Shown in pieces: positions 40,776 to 49,200 of a stretch of DNA of 64,000 nt; position 1 is the stretch's first letter, and every line of letters begins with the position of its first letter. The notes under the pieces are model-generated. The model worked only from the letters and a program-made list of their open reading frames with translations, did no database searches and had not been told where the DNA came from. The position numbers and the translations under genes were made by a program. Source of the stretch: Rathayibacter_A sp036510655 (GTDB taxonomy: Bacteria > Actinomycetota > Actinomycetes > Actinomycetales > Microbacteriaceae). The DNA is taken from contig DATCDQ010000009.1 of NCBI GenBank assembly GCA_036510655.1, forward strand, positions 1 to 64,000, written 5' to 3'.

Positions 40776-41774
40776 TCAGTCGCGGGGCTTCAGCCGCACG
40801 GTCGGCAGCTCGGGCGCGGGCAGGGGCCGCCCGTCGTAGCCGGCGACGTGGCCGAAGCGGCCATGTGCATCCGCTTCGCCGATCACGTCGTGTTGCCACG
40901 CGTCGCGGAAGCCGACGACCTCGTCATGCCCGCGGCCGATGAAGTTCCACCACATCACCAGTCGCTCGCCCAGCGGAATGCCGCCGAGGAGGAGCAGCCG
41001 GACATCCGCCGTCGCGTGGATGCGCACACTGTCGCGACCCGGTCCGAGGTAACCCAGTTCGCGGCGCTCCAGTGGCTCGTCGTCTACGGTGACGACACCG
41101 AGATCCACCAGGATGCCGTGCTCGAACGATTCGTCGAGCGGCAGGTCGACGGTTGTGCTGGCGTCCAGCTCAAGCTGCGCTCCGAGCAGCGGACTGAAAA
41201 CGGATGCCGGCGCCCCCACCCCGGCGAGCTCGCCGATGAAAACGCGAACCGTCGCATCCGCGAACGCGAACGGCACTGGCACGGTGTGCTCGAAGAACGG
41301 AAGCATGTTGCGATCGGCGTCAGACAGCGCGACCCAGAGTTGCGCGCCGTGCAGGATCGTCGTTTCGGGCGTGGAGACCTCGGAGTGGCTGATGCCGCGC
41401 CCAGCCGTCATCAGGTTGAGCTCACCGGGTCGCACGAGTGCGGAGGTGCCAACGCTGTCGTTGTGCTGGATCTCGCCCGCGAACAGCCAACTCACCGTCT
41501 GCAGGCCGGTGTGCGGATGCGGCGGCACCCGCATGCCGCCCGTGGCAGAGACGTCATCCGGGCCATAGTGGTCGAGGAAGCACCAGGCACCGATCGTGCT
41601 CCGCTGCCGTTGCGGCAACGTGCGATGCACGGTCATCGCACGTGGGCCGCCGAGCGGCACCTCACGCGGGAGCAGGATTTCGAGCGCCCGCGTGGCCGGC
41701 TCACCCGACTCGGGCGGCGCATCCGCTGTGCAGTCGGCGATCAGCTCGGCGGGGCGCTGCTCGAGGTTGCTCAT
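40776..41774 (-). CDS. Pirin-family protein
   Basis: A bicupin of 332 residues. The metal-binding motif of the N-terminal cupin is clear: PPHPHTGLQTVSWLFAGEIQHND, then ELNLMTAGRGISHSE. Bacterial pirins include quercetin dioxygenases and redox-sensing proteins. The final codons (LKPRD) lie in a short tandem repeat of CGCGGGGCTTCAG. The gene stands alone, 167 bases from the vapBC operator. The substrate is unknown. Confidence 0.9.
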   Translation of the reverse strand: MSNLEQRPAELIADCTADAPPESGEPATRALEILLPREVPLGGPRAMTVHRTLPQRQRSTIGAWCFLDHYGPDDVSATGGMRVPPHPHTGLQTVSWLFAGEIQHNDSVGTSALVRPGELNLMTAGRGISHSEVSTPETTILHGAQLWVALSDADRNMLPFFEHTVPVPFAFADATVRVFIGELAGVGAPASVFSPLLGAQLELDASTTVDLPLDESFEHGILVDLGVVTVDDEPLERRELGYLGPGRDSVRIHATADVRLLLLGGIPLGERLVMWWNFIGRGHDEVVGFRDAWQHDVIGEADAHGRFGHVAGYDGRPLPAPELPTVRLKPRD

Positions 41775-41875
41775 GGGGGCATCCTAACCCGCGGTTTGAG
41801 ACGGTGCGCCGCCGGGTTGGAACGCTTGTTTCGAACGCGCACCGAGCGGCAATGCACGCCGCCTATTATGGGGGC

Positions 41876-42307
41876 ATGATCTCGCTGCGCCGCGCGCGCA
41901 CCACCGCTATTCTCGGCCTGCTGGCGGCTTCGGTCGCGATCGCATTGGCCGGATGCTCCGGCTCGCCGACCGCGCCGATCACCAGCTATCCGGGCGAGCC
42001 GAAGGGGGTCACGGCGCCGCCGAGCAGTGCCGGCGGTGCCCCATTTTCGGTCTGGTTGAAGAACGGCGCGCAGTTCACAGTGACCACGTATGGCAGCTCA
42101 ACCTGCCCGCCTGTCGGAACCGACTTCGCGGTCACAGGGACCAACCAGTTGACCGTTGCGATCAAGGAGTACAAGGGCAAGGTGTGCACGATGGACTATG
42201 TGCCGCACACCACGGTTTTCGCGACCCCGAACGACATCAACCCGCACAAAGACGTCAAGGTCACCGTGCAAGCACTGCGCTTCACTCTGCCGGCCCTGGC
42301 GAAGTAG
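41876..42307 (+). CDS. Putative lipoprotein
   Basis: A protein of 143 residues with a positive N-terminus, hydrophobic stretch and lipobox LAGC (Cys near 28), so it is probably lipid-anchored on the outer face of the membrane. The mature part is a small beta-rich domain with two Cys (TCPPVGTDF and KVCTMDYVPH) that may form a disulfide. The family is not recognised. GGGGG lies just before the ATG; another start seven codons upstream is possible. Confidence 0.72.
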   Translation: MISLRRARTTAILGLLAASVAIALAGCSGSPTAPITSYPGEPKGVTAPPSSAGGAPFSVWLKNGAQFTVTTYGSSTCPPVGTDFAVTGTNQLTVAIKEYKGKVCTMDYVPHTTVFATPNDINPHKDVKVTVQALRFTLPALAK

Positions 42308-42363
42308 GGTCGCCGCGCGGTCGCGCTCTCGAAATGGCAGACTCTGCACTCAGCCTGTGCCGA

Positions 42364-42424
42364 ATTCAGGCTGGATGCCCCGGCTGGCGATACCCACGTC
42401 TTCGACCCCGGCTTCAGCCTGAAT
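42364..42424. repeat. 61-bp palindrome-ended repeat, copy 1
   Basis: Starts ATTCAGGCTG and ends CAGCCTGAAT (10-bp perfect terminal inverted repeat). Flanks are also similar to those of copy 2 (GCTCGAAATGGC left, ATGTCCCGC right), so a larger unit of 117 bp is repeated. Confidence 0.7.
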
Positions 42425-42480
42425 AATGTCCCGCGGTCCGCGTGCTCGAAATGGCCTACCGCGCAGTCGGCCGGTCCCGA

Positions 42481-42541
42481 ATTCAGGTTGGATGGCCGGA
42501 TCAGGGGTGCTGACGTCTTTGGCCTAGCGTTCAGCCTGAAT
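42481..42541. repeat. 61-bp palindrome-ended repeat, copy 2
   Basis: Starts ATTCAGGTTG and ends CAGCCTGAAT, exactly 117 bases after copy 1. The interior differs from copy 1 at many sites. The rest of the 433-bp gap between the lipoprotein and clpC holds no gene. Confidence 0.7.
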
Positions 42542-42686
42542 TATGTCCCGCAGCCAGCACGCGCGCAGCGCGCACCCGCCCCCGCACCCGCCGACGCACC
42601 CGTCCGCACCCGCCGACGCGGCCGGCGCCGGCGGCGCATCCGTTCACGCCTACGGCGAACAGGGGCAGATTACCCAGGGTGCTCTG

Positions 42687-42703
42687 GTTACGCTCTTTGT
42701 AAC
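42687..42703. promoter_or_regulatory. Small inverted repeat upstream of clpC
   Basis: GTTAC-7 bases-GTAAC, 38 bases before the clpC start. Actinobacterial clpC genes are commonly controlled by ClgR or heat-shock regulators, but this sequence does not clearly match either consensus. Confidence 0.25.
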
Positions 42704-42740
42704 GGAGCCCCGTCCGCACGGCTTCGCAAGGAGTGACCTA

Positions 42741-45266
42741 ATGTTTGAGAGATTTACCGACCGAGCCCGTCGTGTTGTCGTGTTGGCCCAAGAAGAGGCC
42801 AAGATGCTCAATCACAACTACATTGGTACCGAGCACATCCTGCTTGGCCTGATCCACGAGGGTGAGGGTGTTGCAGCCAAGGCCCTCGAGTCGATGGGCA
42901 TCTCACTGGACGCCGTGCGCGAGCAGGTTCAGGACATCATCGGCCAGGGTCAGCAGCAGCCGACCGGCCACATCCCCTTCACGCCGCGTGCGAAGAAGGT
43001 GCTGGAGTTGAGCCTGCGCGAGGCGCTGCAGCTCGGCCACAACTACATCGGTACTGAGCACATCCTGCTCGGCCTGATCCGCGAGGGTGAAGGCGTTGCC
43101 GCGCAGGTTCTGGTCAAGCTCGGTGCTGACCTCAACCGGGTGCGCCAGCAGGTCATCCAGCTGCTCTCCGGCTACCAGGGCAAGGAGCAGGTGCAGGTCG
43201 GGGCCAACGAGCAGCAGGGCCAGCAGGCCGGCAGCCAGATCCTCGACCAGTTCGGGCGCAACCTCACGCAGGCGGCGCGCGACAACAAACTCGACCCGGT
43301 GATCGGTCGTGAGAAAGAGATGGAGCGGGTCATGCAGATCCTCTCCCGACGATCGAAGAACAACCCTGTCCTGATTGGGGAGCCCGGCGTCGGCAAGACA
43401 GCCATCGTCGAGGGCCTTGCTCAGGCGATCGTGCGCGGAGACGTGCCGGAGACGCTGAAGGACAAGCAGCTCTACACGCTCGACCTGGGCTCACTGATCG
43501 CCGGATCCCGCTACCGCGGCGACTTCGAGGAACGCCTGAAGAAGGTGACCAAGGAGATTCGCACGCGCGGTGACATCATCACGTTCATCGACGAGATCCA
43601 CACCCTGGTCGGTGCAGGTGCAGCCGAAGGCGCGATCGACGCCGCCAGCATCCTGAAGCCGCTGCTGGCCCGCGGCGAGCTGCAGACCATCGGCGCGACC
43701 ACGATCGACGAGTACCGCAAGCACTTCGAGAAGGATGCTGCGCTCGAGCGCCGTTTCCAGCCAATCCAGGTGGCGGAGCCTTCGCTGCCACACACGATCA
43801 ACATCCTCAAGGGGCTGCGTGACCGTTACGAGGCGCACCACAAGGTGTCGATTACGGATGGCGCGATCGTCGCCGCCGCGAATCTTGCCGACCGCTACAT
43901 CAGCGACCGGTTCCTGCCGGACAAGGCCATCGACTTGATCGATGAGGCCGGTGCACGTCTGCGCCTGTCGATCTTGTCCGCGCCGCCGGAGTTGCGCGCG
44001 TTCGACGACAAGATCGCCAAAGTTCGCGAAAGCAAGGAGGCCGCGATCGAGGAGCAAGACTTCGAGAAGGCCGCCAGCCTGCGCGACGAGGAGAAGAACC
44101 TCCTTGGCGAGCGGCTGCGCTTGGAGAAGCAGTGGCGCGCCGGCGAGGTCAAGACGACGGCCGAGGTCGATGAGGGACTGATCGCCGAAGTTCTGGCGCA
44201 GGCCACAGGCATCCCGGTGTTCAAGCTGACCGAAGAGGAGTCCAGCCGCCTCGTCTTCATGGAGAAGGCGCTGCACCAGCGCGTCATCGGCCAGGAAGAG
44301 GCGATCTCTGCCCTGTCCAAGACGATCCGCCGCACGCGCGCCGGTCTCAAGGACCCGCACCGCCCATCCGGTTCGTTCATCTTCGCCGGACCGACCGGTG
44401 TCGGCAAGACCGAGCTGGCCAAGGCGCTCGCCGAGTTCCTCTTCGACGACGAGTCGGCCATGATCTCGCTCGACATGAGCGAGTACGGCGAGAAGCACAC
44501 CGTGTCGCGTCTGTTCGGTGCCCCCCCAGGATTCGTCGGCTTCGAAGAGGGCGGCCAGCTCACCGAGAAGGTGCGCCGCAAGCCGTTCAGCGTCGTGCTG
44601 TTCGACGAGATCGAGAAGGCGCACCCGGACATCTTCAACTCGCTCCTTCAGATTCTGGAAGAGGGCCGGCTGACCGATGGTCAGGGTCGCGTCGTCGACT
44701 TCAAGAACACGGTGATCATCATGACCACCAACCTCGGCACGAAGGACATCACCGGCGGCCCCGTCGGCTTCCTCATCGAGGGTGACACACAGACCGGTTA
44801 CGACCGGATGGCCGGCAAGGTCAAGGACGAGTTGAGGAAGAACTTCAAGCCGGAATTCCTCAACCGAGTCGACGAGATCATCGTCTTCCCGCAGCTGTCC
44901 AAGCCGGAGCTCCTGCAGATCGTCGACCTGTTCATCAAGCGTCTGAGCGATCGGATGCTGGACCGCGACATGACCGTCGAGCTCACCACCGCCGCGAAGG
45001 AGCACCTGATCGAGGTCGGGTTCGATCCGACGCTGGGTGCGCGACCACTACGTCGCGCCGTGCAGCACGAGATCGAGGATCGGCTCTCCGAGCGGATCCT
45101 GCAGGGCGAACTCGGCTCCGGTAACCACGTTCACGTGGACTTCGTCGACAACGCGTTCGTGTTCACAACCACGAGCCACGCTGAGCCGGCCGCCATCGGC
45201 GCGGGCGTCGGCGCTGGCCCAGGTACTGGCGCCGTCACCCCCGACCTGGCGGCCGCCGCTGACTAA
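42741..45266 (+). CDS. clpC: ATP-dependent Clp protease ATP-binding subunit ClpC
   Basis: An unfoldase of 841 residues that feeds substrates to ClpP. Two Clp N-repeats (HNYIGTEHILLGLIHEGEGV, then HNYIGTEHILLGLIREGEGV), AAA1 with GEPGVGKTAIVEG (near 214), a UVR-type helical middle domain (EEQDFEKAASLRDEEKNL), AAA2 with GPTGVGKTELAKA (near 550), and the C-terminal ClpP-docking domain. The ATG at 42741 has AAGGAG eight bases upstream; the open frame further 5' runs through the repeats and is not coding. The Ala/Gly tail is low complexity. Confidence 0.97.
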   Translation: MFERFTDRARRVVVLAQEEAKMLNHNYIGTEHILLGLIHEGEGVAAKALESMGISLDAVREQVQDIIGQGQQQPTGHIPFTPRAKKVLELSLREALQLGHNYIGTEHILLGLIREGEGVAAQVLVKLGADLNRVRQQVIQLLSGYQGKEQVQVGANEQQGQQAGSQILDQFGRNLTQAARDNKLDPVIGREKEMERVMQILSRRSKNNPVLIGEPGVGKTAIVEGLAQAIVRGDVPETLKDKQLYTLDLGSLIAGSRYRGDFEERLKKVTKEIRTRGDIITFIDEIHTLVGAGAAEGAIDAASILKPLLARGELQTIGATTIDEYRKHFEKDAALERRFQPIQVAEPSLPHTINILKGLRDRYEAHHKVSITDGAIVAAANLADRYISDRFLPDKAIDLIDEAGARLRLSILSAPPELRAFDDKIAKVRESKEAAIEEQDFEKAASLRDEEKNLLGERLRLEKQWRAGEVKTTAEVDEGLIAEVLAQATGIPVFKLTEEESSRLVFMEKALHQRVIGQEEAISALSKTIRRTRAGLKDPHRPSGSFIFAGPTGVGKTELAKALAEFLFDDESAMISLDMSEYGEKHTVSRLFGAPPGFVGFEEGGQLTEKVRRKPFSVVLFDEIEKAHPDIFNSLLQILEEGRLTDGQGRVVDFKNTVIIMTTNLGTKDITGGPVGFLIEGDTQTGYDRMAGKVKDELRKNFKPEFLNRVDEIIVFPQLSKPELLQIVDLFIKRLSDRMLDRDMTVELTTAAKEHLIEVGFDPTLGARPLRRAVQHEIEDRLSERILQGELGSGNHVHVDFVDNAFVFTTTSHAEPAAIGAGVGAGPGTGAVTPDLAAAAD

Positions 45267-45296
45267 CGCTCCCACGCTCACGCCCCCTCCCATCCT

Positions 45297-45362
45297 TCGC
45301 TGAGGTGCGGGCTTCGGTCGCTTTCGCTGCTGGCAAAGCGACCGAAGTCCGCACCTCAGCGA
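45297..45362. repeat. 66-bp near-perfect long hairpin
   Basis: 28-base arms (45297-45324 and 45335-45362) beginning TCGCTGAGGTGCGG and ending with its complement, with a single G-T mismatch and a 10-base loop. The A-run lies on the 3' side of the plus strand, so it is not a standard terminator for clpC. Size and form fit the other palindromic repeats of this window. Confidence 0.75.
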
Positions 45363-45402
45363 TAAAAAAGAGGGCGGCACACGCATCCGTAGACTGGGGA
45401 GC

Positions 45403-45912
45403 GTGAGCGAGACGACGTTTTCCGTGAGACAGGCGCGCACCAGCGATATCAAAGGCATCAAGCAGCTGGTCGAACCGCTCGTGCAGCGACGCATCCTGTT
45501 GGGCAAGGAACTCGTCGTCTTCTATGAGGCCGTGCAGGAGTTCCGGGTCGTCGAGGACGACGCGGGCAAGCTCATCGGATGCGGCGCCCTCCACGTCATG
45601 TGGGAAGACCTTGCCGAGGTGCGCACACTGGCCGCCGCAGACAGCTGGCGCGGTCGCGGCGTGGGCCACGCGTTGCTCTCGCAACTCGAGCAGGATGCCC
45701 GCACGCTCGGGCTCTCACGCTTGTTCTGTCTGACCTTCGAGGTGCCGTTCTTCTCCCGCCACGGCTTCGTCGAGATGGGCGAGGAGACTGTCGATCGGGA
45801 TGTCTACGCCGAGCTTGTTCGCAGCCCCGACGAGGGTGTCGCCGAGTTTCTCGACCTCGCCAGGGTCAAGCCCAACACACTCGGCAACACACGGATGCTC
45901 AAACGCCTGTAG
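45403..45912 (+). CDS. GNAT amino-acid N-acetyltransferase (ArgA-like)
   Basis: A protein of 169 residues with the GNAT acetyl-CoA motif (TLAAADSWRGRGVGHALLSQLEQDA) and the preceding VRQARTSDIKGIKQLV. It resembles the short stand-alone N-acetylglutamate synthases of mycobacteria and relatives (starting arginine synthesis), including the LFCLTFEVPFFSRHGFVE segment. The GTG start follows GGGGAGC. No arginine genes are nearby, so the substrate assignment is by similarity. Confidence 0.85.
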   Translation: MSETTFSVRQARTSDIKGIKQLVEPLVQRRILLGKELVVFYEAVQEFRVVEDDAGKLIGCGALHVMWEDLAEVRTLAAADSWRGRGVGHALLSQLEQDARTLGLSRLFCLTFEVPFFSRHGFVEMGEETVDRDVYAELVRSPDEGVAEFLDLARVKPNTLGNTRMLKRL

Positions 45913-46255
45913 ACGTTGGAGTTCAGGCAATCGCGCTTGCGATGGGCGACCCTGTGGTGCGCCTGAGTCCCGCCTGACACTGGCATGTGCGACAGTCGCA
46001 AGCCGTCTCAGATTTCACTCAGAATTCTCGCACACCATTGTGCGTGCGCAGATGAGCCAAATTCGTCAATCGGCTGGAACTAGGTGTTTGGCTCTTATAG
46101 GGTGGCTCCCATTGCCGTAACTGTCGCAATGGGGCGCTCGGTGCTCAGATGAGCACGGATGGACGAGACTTCACTCTGTGTTCATTCACAGGTGGGGTTC
46201 AGTACCTCGAACCTCTCTAACGTGGCGGATGCGCAATCCGTCATGAAGGAGAAAG
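45913..46255. promoter_or_regulatory. Structured leader/promoter region of the secreted nuclease
   Basis: No gene. Three small inverted repeats follow one another: CCCATTGC/GCAATGGG (46108-46133), GTGCTC/GAGCAC (46141-46156) and CTGTG/CACAG (46177-46191). Just before them, near 46098-46103, TAGGGT could be a -10. The hairpins would lie in the 5' leader of the nuclease transcript. No known riboswitch class is recognised. Confidence 0.35.
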
Positions 46256-49200
46256 ATGTCCGATCAACACGGCAGGGCCTGGAAACTGGCCGCAGCTGCC
46301 CTAGCAGGGCTCGGCCTCGCGGCCGGTCCGCTCGTCGCCCTCCCGGCGAACGCGAGCACAGACGGCACCGGTGTCGTCATCCATGAGGTGTACCTCAGCG
46401 GTGGCAGCGCGGGCGCCCTCTACAAGAACAAGTTCGTCGAGTTGTACAACCCGAGCGACACTGCCGTCACCGTCAGCGGTTGGTCGCTGCAGTACCGACC
46501 GGCGACTCAGGCCGGCGTCTCCCCGACCGTGATCACTCTGTCAGGCAAGATCGCCCCGCACGACTACTATCTGATCGGCGGAGGCTCAAACGGCACTGCC
46601 GGCGCCGACCTGCCGACGCCGGATGTCACGAGCACTCTGGCCCCTGCTAACGGCGGCGGCACGCTCTTCCTCGCCAACACGATCAGCCCGGTCACGGCAC
46701 CGGTTGGCTCCGTCACGAACAACTCGCAGATCGTCGACCTGCTGGGCTGGGGCAACTCGAACACGTTCGAGGGCGCGGCCGCACCAGCGCCGAAATCCAC
46801 AACCGACGTTCAGTCGCTCGTCCGCGCGAACTTCCTGGACTCGGACGACAACCACACCGACTTCTCGCTGACACCGAACATCACCCCGCAGGCGTCGACT
46901 CCAGCCACCACTGATCCCGGTGATGGCGGCACCGATCCGGGCGATGGTACGGATCCGGGCACTGGTGGTGACCCGAGCCCACCGATCACCATTGCAGAAA
47001 TCCAAGGAACCACGAACGTCAGCCCGCAAGAGGGCAATAAAGTCACAACCACCGGCATCGTCACAGCGGCGTACCCGACCGGCGGATTCAACGGATATTT
47101 CATTCAGACTCCCGGCACGGGTGGCACGCTTGATCTCGCCACACGCACCGCATCCGATGGACTCTTCGTGTACTCATCGTCATCCAACACCGTCTCGACC
47201 GTACACACAGGCGACTACGTTCAGGTCACCGGCGTCGTCACCGAGTTCGGCGGGCTGACCCAGCTCACTGTCGCATCCGCTGCTGATCTCACGCAGCTCG
47301 ACAAGACCAGCGTCACCGCTCCGACTCCCGTCACCGTCGTGATCCCCCCGACGGAAGAGCAGCGTGAAAGCCTTGAAGGCATGCTGGTCGCCCCCCAAGG
47401 TGCGTACACGATCACCGACAACTACTCGCTGAATCAGTACGGCGAGATCGGTCTCGCGGTAGGCGACAAGCCGCTCGTGCAGCCGACAGAGGTCGCAGCA
47501 CCGGGCACGGCAGAGTATGCCGCAGTTATCGCGGGCAACGCGTCGCGGGCGATCAAGCTCGACGATGGTGCATCCACGAACTTCCTCAGCGCAGCGAACC
47601 AGGGTAAGCCCCTGTCATGGCTCACCGCCGACGATCACGTGCGCGTCGGCTCTGCGGTCACGTTCACCGGTCCGGTCATCATGGATTACCGCAACACCGC
47701 GTGGAAGCTTCAGCCGACCGCCGAACTGACTCCCGCCAACGCGGCAACGGTTCAGCCGGCAACGTTCTCCAACACGCGCACCGCCGCACCGACGAATGTC
47801 GGCGGCGATGTGAAGGTTGCGACCTTCAACGTGCTGAACTACTTCGCGACCACGGGCGATCAGGTCGCAGGCTGCACCTTCTACAAGGACCGTGCGGGCA
47901 CCCCGATCACCGTGAACACCGGATGCGACGTTCGCGGCGCTGCGAACGAAGTCAGCTTCAAGCGCCAGCAGGCCAAGGAGGTCGTGGCAATCAACGACCT
48001 CGGTGCCGACATCGTTTCGCTCGAAGAGATCGAGAACTCCTCGAAGTTCATGGGCACCGACGGCAAGCCGAAGAACCGCGACTACGCACTGTCGACACTC
48101 GTCGGTGCGCTCAACGCGGCCGCCGGTAGCGCCGTCTGGGATTACGTTCGCTCACCGTCGGCGCTGCCGAGCAATGAGGACGTCATCCGCACCGCCTTCA
48201 TCTACAAGACGGCCGCAATCGAAACTGTCGGTTCGTCTTCGATCCTGTTGACCGGCACCGCATTCGACAATGCCCGTTGGCCGCTAGCGCAGGCGTTCAA
48301 GCAGAAGGGTGCTTCGGACAGCCAGGCGTTCATCGACATTGTGAACCACTTCAAATCGAAGGGTTCAGGCACGGGCGACAACGCGGACAAGGGCGACGGG
48401 CAGGGAGCATCCAACACTTCGCGCGTGGCTCAGGCCAAGGATCTCGTGAAGTTTGCTGACGATCTGAAGGCAAGCACCGGGATCTCGCACGTCACGCTGG
48501 TTGGCGACTTCAACGCCTACATGAAGGAAGACCCGATCAAGGTCCTCACGGATGCAGGCTATATCGATCAGGTGACCACGAAGACCGATCAGTACACGTA
48601 TGCCTACGGCGGAACGGTCGGTTCGCTCGACCACATCTTCGCGAACGCTGAGGCGAACGCAGACGTGACCGGAGCGGCTGTCTGGAACATCAACTCGGTC
48701 GAGTCTGTCGCACTCGAGTACAGCCGGTACAACTACAACGCCACGAACTACTATGTGGCGGATCAGTACCGCGCGTCCGATCACGACCCGATCATCGTCG
48801 GGCTCGACCTTTCGCCGAAGCCGGTCACGCTGAACCTGTTGAACATCAACGACTTCCACGGTCGCATCGATTCCAACACGGTAAAGTTCGCCGGAACCGT
48901 CGAGCAGTTGCGCGCCCAAGGTGGAGACAGCAACACGCTGTTCCTGTCAGCGGGAGACAACATCGGAGCCACGCTGTTCGCATCCGCATCGCAGCAGGAC
49001 AAGCCGACCATCGACGTGCTGAACGCACTGAAGTTGAAGGCATCCGCAGTGGGAAACCACGAGTTCGACCAGGGGTTCAGCGACCTCAGCGGTCGAGTGC
49101 AGAGTGCTGCCGACTTCCAGTACCTCGGTGCGAATGTCTACACCAAGGGCACGAAGACGCCGGCGCTTCCCGAGTACAAGACCTTCCAGGTTGACGGTCT

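Noticed and set aside
46177..46206. Pho box for the secreted nuclease
   Set aside because: Two GTTCA words are present, but their 17-base spacing does not fit the 11-base direct repeats of PhoP sites.
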